A stretch of DNA of 64,000 nt from Corallium rubrum (taxonomy: Eukaryota; Cnidaria; Anthozoa; Scleralcyonacea; Coralliidae): assembly GCA_964035015.1 (NCBI GenBank), contig OZ036004.1, forward strand, positions 15,187,419 to 15,251,418, read 5' to 3'. This document shows positions 21,110 to 33,600 of the stretch, one piece after another (positions within the stretch are counted from its first letter, which is position 1; every line of letters starts with the position of its first letter). Position numbers and translations under genes: made by a program. The notes below the pieces were generated by a model, which saw nothing but the letters and a program-made list of their open reading frames with translations, did no database searches and had not been told where the DNA came from.

Positions 21110-21312
21110 TTACAGCCAAACTGGGTGTTCGTTTCCACACGACCTTGTTCTGACTTTCAATAGAACTTCATATTGTGTGAAGTTCGATATTTAAAATGCG
21201 AATATTTAGCAACTTGCCAAGGAGTCACTGTGTATCGTTAGCTAGTAAACATTGCAATGTTGCTGTCAATATTCCAAGGTCACGCGGAAACGAATACCCG
21301 GTTTGGCTGTAA
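21110..21312. repeat. 203-bp imperfect inverted-repeat structure
   Basis: Arms of 37 bp at 21110-21146 (ttacagccaaactgggtg...) and 21276-21312 (...acccggtttggctgtaa) are inverted copies with five mismatches, all transitions. Inside, GAACTTCA-tattgtg-TGAAGTTC (21163-21185) is a further 8-bp stem. It could be a tiny nested MITE, but no clear target duplication flanks it. It could also be a fold-back subterminal structure of the Helentron itself. Confidence 0.75.
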
Positions 21313-21343
21313 TAGTCTCCTTTATATCTGTTTCTGTGTAAAA

Positions 21344-21355
21344 AGCGGTAGTCAC
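21344..21355 (-). repeat. Helentron right subterminal inverted repeat
   Basis: agcggtagtcac is the exact reverse complement of the first 12 bp of the element (11761-11772). It sits ~20 bp before the point where satellite A resumes and just before the terminal hairpin. Confidence 0.88.
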
Positions 21356-21357
21356 AT

Positions 21358-21372
21358 GTACGCTTTGCGTAC
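21358..21372 (+). other. Helentron 3' terminal hairpin
   Basis: GTACGC-ttt-GCGTAC, a perfect 6-bp stem, followed within a few bases by the T-tract and satellite A. A short hairpin near the 3' end is the expected signal that ends rolling-circle strand transfer. Confidence 0.85.
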
Positions 21373-21375
21373 CTA

Positions 21376-21411
21376 TTTTTACCGATAGTTCGGCATTTGG
21401 ATCATATTTGA
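21376..21411. repeat. Satellite A fragment right of the Helentron
   Basis: tttttaccgatagttcggca and the bases after it continue the monomer at the point where it was interrupted at 11760, which defines the empty site. The last bases (gatcatatttga) are slightly diverged from the usual gagcttatttga before the gap. Confidence 0.93.
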
Positions 21412-21611
21412 NNNNNNNNNNNNNNNNNNNNNNNNNNNNNNNNNNNNNNNNNNNNNNNNNNNNNNNNNNNNNNNNNNNNNNNNNNNNNNNNNNNNNNNNN
21501 NNNNNNNNNNNNNNNNNNNNNNNNNNNNNNNNNNNNNNNNNNNNNNNNNNNNNNNNNNNNNNNNNNNNNNNNNNNNNNNNNNNNNNNNNNNNNNNNNNNN
21601 NNNNNNNNNNN
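21412..21611. other. Assembly gap, 200 N
   Basis: Exactly 200 Ns, almost certainly a fixed-size scaffold placeholder. Satellite A is on the left side and satellite B on the right, so the junction between the two arrays is not seen and their adjacency is not proven. Translated X-runs over it are meaningless. Confidence 0.98.
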
Positions 21612-24600
21612 TATGGCGAAGTTCACACAAAATGAATAGGGTCCCTCCTTTACAATTTCGCTGATTTTTTGAACTTTTGAAATAAGGCTAAATCATTGCC
21701 TTTTATCACGAATTACTTTTTCTCTGAGCAAAAACGGTTTTTCCGATACAAAGCATTGTTTTTTTACGAAATATTTGAAGTTTAAGAAATAGCCAAAATC
21801 AAACAAAATGAATAGGGTCCCCTCTTTACAATTTCGTTGATTTTTCAACTTTTGAAAAAAGACTAAATCATTGCCATTTATCACGAATTACTCTTTCTCC
21901 GTCCTAGGGAAGGTGTAAAAACGCTTTTTCCGATCCAAAGCATTCTTCTTCTACGAAATATTTGAAGTTTAAGAAATGGCCAAAATCAAACAAAATGAAT
22001 AGTGTGCTCCCTTTACAATTTCGCTGATTTTGGAATTTTTTAAATAAGGCTAAATCATTGCCTTTTATCACGAATTACTTTTTCTCTGAGCAAAAACGGT
22101 TTTTCCGATACAAAGCATTGTTTTTTTACGAAATATTTGAAGTTTAAGAAATGGCCAAAATCAAACAAAATGAATAGGGTCCCCCCTTTACAATTTCGCT
22201 GATTTTTGAGTTTTTGAAATAAGGTTAAATCATGGCCGTCTCGCACGAATTAGTCTTTCTCTGACCAAGGGAAGGTGCAAAAACGCTTTTTCCGATTCAA
22301 AGCATTGTTTTTTTAAGAAATATTTGAAGTTTAAGAAATGGCCAAAATCAAACAAAATGAATAGGGTGCTCCCTTTACAATTTCGCTGATTTTTGAACTT
22401 TTGAAATAAGGCTAAATCATTGCCGTTTATCACGAATTAGTCTTTCTCTGTCCTATAGGGAAGGTGCAAAAACGCTTCATCCCATCCAAACAATTGTGTT
22501 TTTACGAAATATTTGAAGTTTAAGAATTGGCCAAAATCAAACAAAATGAATATGGTCCCCCCTTTACAATTTCGTTGATTTTTCAACTTTTGAAATAAGG
22601 CTAAATCATTGCCGTTTATCTAGAATTACTCTTTTTCTGTCCTAGGGAAGGTGTAAAAACGTTTTATCCGATACAAAGCAATGTTTTTTTACGAAATATT
22701 TGAAGTTTAAGAAATGGCCCAAATCAAACAAAATGAATAGGGTCCCCTCTTTACAATTTCGTTGATTTTTCAACTCTTGAAAAAAGGCTAAATCATTGCC
22801 ATTTATCACGAATTACTCTTTCTCCGTCCTAGGGAAGGTGCAAAAACGCTTTTTCCGATCCAAAGCATTGTTTTTTTACGAAATATTTGAAGTTTAAGAA
22901 ATGGCCAAAATCAAACAAAATGAATAGGGTGCTCCCTTTACAATTTCGCTGATTTTTGAACTTTTGAAATAAGGCTAAATCATTGCCGTTTATCACGAAT
23001 TAGTCTTTCTCTGTCCTATAGGGAAGGTGTAAAAACGCTTCATCTCATCCAAACAATTGGGTTTTTTTCGAAATATTTGAAGTTTAAGAAATTGCCAAAA
23101 TACAGCGAAATGAATAGGGTCCCCCCTTTACAATTTCGCTGATTTTTGAACTGTATGAAATAAGGATAAATCATTGCCGTTTATCACGAATTAGTCATTC
23201 TGTGTCCTAGGGAACAAGCAAAAACGCTTTTTCTGATACAAAGCATTGTTTTTTTAAGAAATATTTGAAGTTTAAGAAATGGTCCAAATCAAACAAAATG
23301 AATAGGGTCCCCCCTTTACAATTTCGCTGATTTTTCAACTTTTGAAATAAGGCTAAATCATGGCCGTTTAGCACGAATTGTTCCTTCTCTGTCCTAGCGA
23401 AAGTGCAAAAACGCTTTTTCCGATACAAAGAATTGTTTTTTTAAGAAATATTTGAAGTTTAAGAAATGGCCAAAATCAAACAAAATGAATATGGTCCCCT
23501 CTTTACAATTTCGTTGATTTTTCAACTTTTGAAATAATGCTAAATCATTGTCGTTTATCACGAATTAGTCTTTCTCCTTGTCTAGGAAAGGTGCTAAAAC
23601 GCTAATTCCAATACAAAGCATTGTTTTTTTACGAAATATTTGAAGTTTAAGAAATGACCAAAATCAAACAAAATGAATAGGGTCCCCCCTTTACAATTTC
23701 GCTGATTTTTGAGTTTTTGAAATAAGGTTAAATCATGGCCGTCTCGCACGAATTAGTCTTTCTCTGACCAAGGGAAGGTGCAAAAACGCTTTTTCCGATA
23801 CAAAGCATTGTTTTTTTTCGAAATATTTGACGCTTGAAAATGGCCCAAATCAAACGAAATGAATAGGGTCCCCCTTTACAATTTCGTGATTTTTGAACTA
23901 TTGAAATAAGGCTAAATTATTGCCGTTTATCACGAATTAGGCTTTATCTGTCCCAGGGAAGGTGTAAAAAAGCTTTTTCCGATACAAATCATTGTTTTTT
24001 ACGAAATTTTTGAAGTTTAAGAAATGGTCCAAATCAAACGAAATTAATAGGTTCCCTCCTTTACACCTTCGCCGATTTTTCAACTTTTGAAATAAGGCTA
24101 AATCATGGCCGTTTAGCGCGAATTGATCCTTCTCTGTCCTAGCGAAGGTGAAAAAACGCATTATCCGATAAAAAGCTTTGTTTTTTACGAAATATTTGAA
24201 GTTTAAGATATGGCGAAGTTCACACAAAATGAATAGGGTCCCTCCTTTACAATTTCGCTGATTTTTTGAACTTTTGAAATAAGGCTAAATCATTGCCTTT
24301 TATCACGAATTACTTTTTCTCTGAGAAAAAACGGTTTTTCCGATACAAAGCATTGTTTTTTTACGAAATATTTGAAGTTTAAGAAATAGCCAAAATCAAA
24401 CAAAATGAATAGGGTCCCCTCTTTACAATTTCGTTGATTTTTCAACTTTTGAAAAAAGACTAAATCATTGCCATTTATCACGAATTACTCTTTCTCCGTC
24501 CTAGGGAAGGTGTAAAAACGCTTTTTCCGATCCAAAGCATTCTTCTTCTACGAAATATTTGAAGTTTAAGAAATGGCCAAAATCAAACAAAATGAATAGG

Positions 24601-27600
24601 GTGCTCCCTTTACAATTTCGCTGATTTTGGAATTTTTTAAATAAGGCTAAATCATTGCCGTTTATCACGAATTAGTTTTTCTGTCCTAGGGAAAGCAAAA
24701 ACGTTTTTCCGATACAAAGCATTGTTTTTTTACGAAATATTTGAAGTTTAAGAAATGGCCAAAATCAAACAAAATGAATAGGGTCCCCCCTTTACAATTT
24801 CGCTGATTTTTGACTTTTGAAATAAGGTTAAATCATGGCCGTTTATCACGAATTAGTCTTTCTCTGACCAAGGGAAGGTGCAAAAACGCTTTTTCCGATT
24901 CAAAGCATTGTTTTTTTAAGAAATATTTGAAGTTTAAGAAATGGCCAAAATCAAACAAAATGAATAGGGTGCTCCCTTTACAATTTCGCTGATTTTTGAA
25001 CTTTTGAAATAAGGCTAAATCATTGCCGTTTATCACGAATTAGTCTTTCTCTGTCCTATAGGGAAGGTGCAAAAACGCTTCATCCCATCCAAACAATTGT
25101 TTTTTTACGAAATATTTGAAGTTTAAGAATTGGCCAAAATCAAACAAAATGAATATGGTCCCCCCTTTACAATTTCGTTGATTTTTCAACTTTTGAAATA
25201 AGGCTAAATCATTGCCGTTTATCTAGAATTACTCTTTTTCTGTCCTAGGGAAGGTGTAAAAACGTTTTATCCGATACAAAGCAATGTTTTTTTACGAAAT
25301 ATTTGAAGTTTAAGAAATGGCCCAAATCAAACAAAATGAATAGGGTCCCCCTTTACAATTTCGTTGATTTTTCAACTTTTGAAAAAGGCTAAATCATTGC
25401 CATTTATCACGAATTACTCTTTCTCCGTCCTAGGGAAGGTGCAAAAACGCTTTTTCCGATCCAAAGCATTGTTTTTTTACGAAATATTTGAAGTTTAAGA
25501 AATGGCCAAAATCAAACAAAATGAATAGGGTCCCCCCTTTACAATTTCGTTGATTTTTCAACTTTTGAAATAAGGCTAAATCATTGCCGTTTATCACGAA
25601 TTAGTCTTTCTCTGTCCTATAGGAAAGGTGTAAAAACGCTTCATCTCATCCAAACAATTGGTTTTTTTCGAAATATTTGAAGTTTAAGAAATTGCCAAAA
25701 TCACAACGAAATGAATAGGGTCCCCCCTTTACAATTTCGCTGATTTTTGAACTGTATGAAATAAGGATAAATCATTGCCGTTTATCACGAATTAGTCATT
25801 CTGTGTCCTAGGGAACAAGCAAAAACGCTTTTTCCGATACAAAGCATTGTTTTTTTAAGAAATATTTGAAGTTTAAGAAATGGTCCAAATCAAACAAAAT
25901 GAATAGGGTCCCCCCTTTACAATTTCGCTGATTTTTCAACTTTTGAAATAAGGCTAAATCATGGCCGTTTAGCACGAATTGTTCCTTCTCTGTCCTAGCG
26001 AAAGTGCAAAAACGCTTTTTCCGATACAAAGAATTGTTTTTTTAAGAAATATTTGAAGTTTAAGAAATGGCCAAAATCAAACAAAATGAATATGGTCCCC
26101 TCTTTACAATTTCGCTGATTTTTGAACTTTTGAAATAAGGCTAAATCATTGCCGTTTATCACGAATTAGTCTTTCTCTGTCCTATAGGGAAGGTGTAAAA
26201 ACGCTTCATCTCATCCAAACAATTGGTTTTTTTCGAAATATTTGAAGTTTAAGAAATTGCCAAAATACAGCGAAATGAATAGGGTCCCCCCTTTACAATT
26301 TCGCTGATTTTTGAACTGTATGAAATAAGGATAAATCATTGCCGTTTATCACGAATTAGTCATTCTGTGTCCTAGGGAACAAGCAAAAACGCTTTTTCTG
26401 ATACAAAGCATTGTTTTTTTAAGAAGTATTTGAAGTTTAAGAAATGGTCCAAATCAAACAAAATGAATAGGGTCCCCCCTTTACAATTTCGCTGATTTTT
26501 CAACTTTTGAAATAAGGCTAAATCATGGCCGTTTAGCACGAATTGTTCCTTCTCTGTCCTAGCGAAAGTGCAAAAACGCTTTTTCCGATACAAAGAATTG
26601 TTTTTTTAAGAAATATTTGAAGTTTAAGAAATGGCCAAAATCAAACAAAATGAATATGGTCCCCTCTTTACAATTTCGTTGATTTTTCAACTTTTGAAAT
26701 AATGCTAAATCATTGTCGTTTATCACGAATTAGTCTTTCTCCTTGTCTAGGAAAGGTGCTAAAACGCTAATTCCAATACAAAGCATTGTTTTTTTACGAA
26801 ATATTTGAAGTTTAAGAAATGGCCAAAATCAAACAAAATGAATAGGGTCCCCCCTTTACAATTTCGCTGATTTTTGAGTTTTTGAAATAAGGTTAAATCA
26901 TGGCCGTCTCGCACGAATTAGTCTTTCTCTGACCAAGGGAAGGTGCAAAAACGCTTTTTCCGATACAAAGCATTGTTTTTTTTCGAAATATTTGACGCTT
27001 GAAAATGGCCCAAATCAAACGAAATGAATAGGGTCCCCCTTTACAATTTCGTGATTTTTGAACTATTGAAATAAGGCTAAATTATTGCCGTTTATCACGA
27101 ATTAGGCTTTATCTGTCCCAGGGAAGGTGTAAAAAAGCTTTTTCCGATACAAATCATTGTTTTTTACGAAATATTTGAAGTTTAAGAAATGGTCCAAATC
27201 AAACGAAATTAATAGGTTCCCTCCTTTACACCTTCGCCGATTTTTCAACTTTTGAAATAAGGCTAAATCATGGCCGTTTAGCGCGAATTGATCCTTCTCT
27301 GTCCTAGCGAAGGTGAAAAAACGCATTATCCGATAAAAAGCTTTGTTTTTTACGAAATATTTGAAGTTTAAGATATGGCGAAGTTCACACAAAATGAATA
27401 GGGTCCCTCCTTTACAATTTCGCTGATTTTTTGAACTTTTAAAATAAGGCTAAATCATTGCCTTTTATCACGAATTACTTTTTCTCTGAGCAAAAACGGT
27501 TTTTCCGATACGAAGCATTGTTTTTTTACGAAATATTTGAAGTTTAAGAAATAGCCAAAATCAAACAAAATGAATAGGGTCCCCTCTTTACAATTTCGTT

Positions 27601-30600
27601 GATTTTTCAACTTTTGAAAAAAGGCTAAATCATTGCCATTTATCACGAATTACTCTTTCTCCGTCCTAGGGAAGGTGTAAAAACGCTTTTTCCGATCCAA
27701 AGCATTCTTCTTTTACGAAATATTTGAAGTTTAAGAAATGGCCAAAATCAAACAAAATGAATAGGGTGCTCCCTTTACAATTTCGCTGATTTTGGAATTT
27801 TTTAAATAAGGCTAAATCATTGCCGTTTATCACGAATTAGTCTTTCTCTGTCCTATAGGGAATGTGCAAAAACGCTTCATCCCATCCAAACAATTTTTTT
27901 TTTTTCGAAATATTTGAAGTTTAAGAAATTGCCAAAATACAGCGAAAATAATAGGGTCCCCCATTTACAATTTCGCTGATTTTTGAACTGTATGAAATAA
28001 GGATAAATTATTGCCGTTTATCACGAATTAGTCATTCTCTGTCCTAGGGAACGAGCAAAAACGCTTTTTCCGATACAAAGCATTGGTTTTTTAAGAAATA
28101 TTTGAAGTTTAGGAAATGGTCCATATCAAACAAAATCAATAGGGTCCCCCCTTTACAATTTCGCTGATTTTTCAACTTTTGAAATAAGGCTAAATCATTG
28201 CCGTTTAGTACGAATTAATCCTTCTCTGTCCTTGCGAACGTGCAAAAACGCTTTATCCGATCCAAAGCATTGTTTTTCTACGAAATATTTGAAGTTTAAT
28301 AAATGGCCCAAATCAAACGAAATGAATATCGTCCCCCCTTTACACTTTCGCTCATTTTTCAACATTTGAAATAAGGCTAAATCATGCCCGTTTAGCACGA
28401 ATTGTTCCTTCTATGTCCTAGCGAATGTGCAAAAACGCTTTTTCCGATATAAAGCATTTTTTTTTTAGAAATATTTGAAGTTTAAGAAATGGCCAAAATC
28501 AAGCGAAATGTATATGGTCCCCTCTTTACAATTTCTTTGATTTTTCAACTTTTGAAATAATGCTAAATCATTGCCGTTTATCACGAATTAGTCTTTCTCC
28601 TTGTCTAGGAAAGGTGCTAAAACGCTATTTCCAATACAAAGCATTGTTTTTTTACGAGAAAATTTGAAGTTTAAGAAATGACCAACATCAAACAAAATGA
28701 ATAGGGTCCCCCCTTTACAATTTCGCTGATTTTTGATTTTTTCAAATAAGGTTAAATCATGGCCGTCTCGCACGAATTAGTCTTTCTCTGACCAAGGGAA
28801 GGTGCAAAAACGCTTTTTCCGATACAAAGCATTGTTTTTTTTTCGAAATATTTGACGTTTGAAAATGGCCCAAATCAAACGAAATGAATAGGGTCCCCCC
28901 TTTACAATTTCGTGATTTTTGAACTATTAAAATAGAGATAAATTATTGCCGTTTATCACGAATTGGTCTTTCTCTGTCCTAGGGAAGGTGTAAAAAGGCT
29001 TTTTCCGATAAAAATCATTGTTTTTTACGAAATATTTGAAGTTTAAGATATGGTCCAAATCAAACGAAATTAATAGGTTCCCTCCTTTACACCTTCGCTG
29101 ATTTTTCAACTTTTGAAATAAGGCTAAATCATTGCCATTTATCACGAATTACTTTTTCTCCGTCCTAGGGAATGTGCAAAAACGCTTTTTCCGATACAAA
29201 GCTTTGTTTTTTTACGAAATATTTGAAGTTGAAGAAATGGCCAAGATCAAACGAAATGAATAGGGTCCAACCTTTACACTTTCTCTGATTTTTGAAATTA
29301 TGAAATAAGGCAAAATCATGGCCGTTTAGCACGAATTGTTCCTTCTCTGTCCTAGCGAAAGTGAAAAAACGATTTTTCCGATACAAAGCATTGTTTTTTT
29401 AAGAAATATTTGAAGTTTAAGAAATGGCCAAAATCAAACAAAATGAATAGGGTCCCCCCTTTACAATTTCGTCATTTTTGAACTATTGAATAAATTATTG
29501 CCGTTTATCACAATTGGTCTTTCTCTGCCCTAGGGAAGGTGTAAAAAAGCTTTTTCCGATAAAAATCATTGTTTTTTACGAAATATTTGAAGTTTAAGAA
29601 ATGGTCCAAATCAAACGAAATTAATAGGTTCCCTCCTTTACACCTTCGCTGATTTTTCAACTTTTGAAATAAGGCTAAATCATTGCCATTTATCACGAAT
29701 TACTTTTTCTCCGTCCTAGGGAATGTGCAAAAACGCTTTTTCCGATACAAAGCTTTGTTTTTTTACGAAATATTTGAAGTTTAAGAAATTGCCAAGATCA
29801 AACGAAATGAATAGGTTCCAACCTTTACACTTTCTCTGATTTTTCAAATTATGAAATAAGGCAAAATCATGGCCGTTTAGCACGAATTGTTCCTTCTCTG
29901 TCCTAGCGAAAGTGAAAAAACGATTTTTCCGATACAAAGCATTGTTTTTTTAAGAAATATTTGAAGTTTAAGAAATGGCCAAAATCAAACAAAATGAATA
30001 GGGTCCCCCCTTTACAATTTCGTTGATTTTTCAACTTTTGAAATAATGCTAAATCATTGCCGTTTATCACGAATTAGTCTTTTTCCTTGTCTAGGAAAGG
30101 TGCTAAAACGCTATTTCCAATACAAAGCATTGTTTTTTTACGAAATATTTGAAGTTTAAGAAATGGCCAAAATCAAACAAAATGAATAGGGTCCCCCCTT
30201 TACAATTTCGCTGATTTTTGAGTTTTTGAAATAAGGTTAAATCATGGCCGTCTCGCACGAATTAGTCTTTCTCTGACCAAGGGAAGGTGCAAAAACGCTT
30301 TTTCCGATACAAAGCATTGTTTTTTTTCGAAATATTTGACGTTTGAAAATGGCCCAAATCAAACGAAATGAATAGGGTCCCCCTTTACAATTTCGTGATT
30401 TTTGAACTATTGAAATAAGGCTAAATTATTGCCGTTTATCACGAATTAGGCTTTCTCTGTCCTAGGGAAGGTGTAAAAAAGCTTTTTCCGATACAAATCA
30501 TTGTTTTTTACGAAATATTTGAAGTTTAAGAAATGGTCCAAATCAAACGAAATTAATAGGTTCCCTCCTTTACACCTTCGCTGATTTTTCAACTTTTGAA

Positions 30601-33600
30601 ATAAGGCTAAATCATGGCCGTTTAGCGCGAATTGATCCTTCTCTGTCCTAGCGAAGGTGCAAAAACGCTTTATCCGATCCAAAGCATTGTTTTTTAAGAA
30701 ATCTTTGAAGTTTAAGATATGGCCAAATTCAAACAAAATGAATAGGGTCCCCCCTTTACAATTTCGCTGATTTTTGAACTTTTGAAATAAGGCTAAATCA
30801 TTGCCATTTATCACGAATCATTTTTTCTCCGTCCTAGGGAATGTTCAAAAACGCTTTTTCCGATACAAAGCTTTGTTTTTTTACAAAACATTTGAAGTTG
30901 AAGAAATGGCCAAGATCAAAAGAAATGAATAGGGTCCCACCTTTACACTTTCTCCGATTTTTGAAATTATGAAATAAGGCTAAATCATGGCCGTTTAGCA
31001 CGAATTGTTCCTTCTCTGTCCTAGCGAAGGTGAAAAAACGCATTATCCGATAAAAAGCTTTGTTTTTTTACGAAATATTTGAAGTTTAAGATATGGCGAA
31101 ATTCACACAAAATGAATAGGGTCCCTCCTTTACAATTTCGCTGATTTTTTGTACTTTTGAAATAAGGATAAATCATTGCCTTTTATCACGAATTACTTTT
31201 TCTCTGTGTAAAAACGGTTTTTCCGATACAAAGCATTGCTTTTTAACGAAATATTTCCAGTTTAAAATTTGGAAAAAATCAAACAAAATGATTAGGGTCC
31301 CCCCTTTACAATTTCGCTGATTTTTGACCTTTTAAACTAAGGCTTAATAAATGTCGTTTAATTTATCACGAATTAATCTTTCTCTGTCCTAGCGAAGGTG
31401 CAAAAACGCTTTATCCGACACAAAGCATTGTTTTTCCCCGAAATATTTGAAGTTTAATAAATGACCAAAATTAAACAAAATGAATAGGGTCCCCCCTTTA
31501 CATTTTCGTTGATTTTTGAACCGTTTGAAATAAGGATAAATCATTGCCGTTTATAACGTATTAGTCTTTCTCTGTCCTAGGGAAGTTGCAAAAACGCATT
31601 ACCCGATCCAAAGCATTGTTTTTTTACGAAATATTTGAAGTTTAAGAAATGGCCAAAATCAAACAAAATGAATAGGGTACACCCTTTACAATTTCGCTGA
31701 TTTTTGAACTTTTGAAATAAGGCTAAATCATTGCCGTTTATCACGAATTAGTCTTTCTCTGTCCTATAGGGAAGGTTCAAAAACGCTTCATCCCATCCAA
31801 ACAATTGTTTTTTACGAAATATTTGAAGTTTAAGAAATTGCCAAAATACAACGAAATGAATAGGGTCCCCCCTTTACAATTTCGCTGATTTTCGAACTGT
31901 ATGAAATAAGGATAAATCATTGCCGTTTATCACGAATTAGTAATTCTCTGTCCTAGGGAACGAGCAAAAACGCTTTTTCCGAGACAAATCATTGTTTTTT
32001 TAAGAAATATGTGAAGTTTAAGAAATGGTCCAAATCAAACAAAATAAATAGGGTCCCCCCTTTACCATTTCGCTGATTTTTCAACTTTTGAAATAAGGCT
32101 AAATCATTGCCGTTTAGTACGAATTAATCCTTCTCCGTCCTAGCGAACGTGCAAAAACGCTTTATCCTATCCAAAGCATTGTTTTTCTACGAAATATTTG
32201 AAGTTGAATAAATGGCCAAAATCAAACGAAATGAATAGGGTCCCCCCTTTACACTTTCGCTCATTTTTCAACATTTGAAATAAGGCTAAATCATTGCCGT
32301 TTATCACGAATTAGTCTTTCTCTGTCTTAAAGAAGGTGCAAACACGCTTTTTCCGATATAAAGCATTATTTTTTTACGAAATATTTGAAGTTTAAGAAAT
32401 GGCCAAAATCAAACAAAATGAATAGGGGCACCCCTTTACAAATTCCTTGATTTTTGAACTTTTGAAATAAGACTAAATCATTGCCGTTTATCACGAATTA
32501 ATCCGTTTCTGTCCTAGCGAGGGTGAAAAACGCTTTATCCGATCCAAAGTCTTGTTTTTTTACAAAATATTTGAAGTTTAAGATTCGGCCAAAATCAAAC
32601 AAAATGAATAGGGGCACCCCTTTACAACTTCGCTGATTTTTCAACTTTTGAAATAAAGCTAAATCATTGCCGTTTATCACGAATTGGTCTTTCTCTGGCC
32701 TAGGGAAGGTGCAAAAACGCTTCATCCGATCAAAACATTGTTTTTACGAAATATTTGAAGTTTAAGAAATGACCCAAATCAAACAAAATGAATAGGATCC
32801 CCGCTTTACAAATTCGCTGATTTTTGAACTTTTTAAATATGGCTAAATCATTGCCGTTGTTCACGAATTAGTCTTTCTCTGTCTTAGAGATATCGCAAAA
32901 ACGCTTTATCCGATCCAAAGCATTGTTTTTTTTACGAAATACTTGAAGTTTAAGAAATGGCCCAAATCAAACGAAATGAATAGGGTCCCCCCTTTACAAT
33001 TTCGCTGAATTTTGAACTTTTCAAATAAAACTAAGTCATTGCCGTTTATTACGAATTAGTCTTTCTCTGTTCTAGGGAAGGTGTAAAAACGGTTTACCCC
33101 ATCCAAAGCATTGTTTTTACGAAATATTTGAAGTTTAAGAAATGGCCATAATCAAACAAAATGAATAGGGGCACCCCTTTACAATTTCCCTGATTTTTGG
33201 AACTTTTGAAATAAGACTAAATAATTGCCGTTTATCACGAATTAATCCGTTTCTGTCCTAGCGAAGGTGAAAAACGCTTTATCCCATCCAAAGTCTTGTT
33301 TTTTTACAAAATATTTGAAGTTTAAGATACGGCCTAAATCAAACAAAATGAATAGGGGCACCCCTTTACAACTTCGCTGATTTTACAACTTTTGAAATAA
33401 AGCTAAATCATTGCCGTTTATCACGAATTGGTCTTTCTCTGGCCTAGGGAAGGTGCAAAAACGCTTCATCCGATCAAAACATTGTTTTTACGAAATATTT
33501 CAAGTTTAAGAAATGACCCAAATCAAACAAAATGAATAGGGTCCCCCTTTAAAAATTCGCCGATTTTTCAACTTTTGAAGTAAGGATAAATGATGTCCGT

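Larger units (their letters stand above)
19391..21343 (+). other. Helentron 3' non-coding / cargo region
   Basis: About 1.95 kb between the Rep-helicase stop and the right inverted repeat. The first ~330 bp are very AT-rich and hold several AATAAA-like signals, a plausible 3' UTR. Then follow a 23-bp minisatellite, overlapping hairpins, a consensus splice donor with a possible acceptor, a minus-strand exon-like open frame, and a 203-bp inverted-repeat structure; these are listed separately. Other short open frames (20499-20714, 20948-21163) show no domain or start context and are not called. Part of this DNA may be host sequence captured by the element. Confidence 0.6.
11761..21375 (+). mobile_element. 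Helentron (HLE2 rolling-circle transposon), apparently complete
   Basis: Satellite A stops at catcattttt (11760) and resumes at atttttaccgatagttcgg (from 21375), so everything between is an insertion into a T-tract, the target type reported for Helentrons. The ends carry a 12-bp inverted pair: gtgactaccgct at 11761-11772 and agcggtagtcac at 21344-21355. A 3' hairpin (GTACGC-ttt-GCGTAC, 21358-21372) lies just inside the right end. Internally it encodes a HUH/Y2 Rep, a PIF1-like helicase and a C-terminal EEP endonuclease, the Helentron hallmark. There is no 5'-TC or 3'-CTRR, as expected for this subclass. The motif ATTTTT is present on both flanks; it may be a target duplication or just the split T-tract, so the exact right base is uncertain by a few nucleotides. 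Confidence 0.9.

Noticed and set aside
21379-21635. Open frames full of X
   Set aside because: Translation of the 200-N gap.
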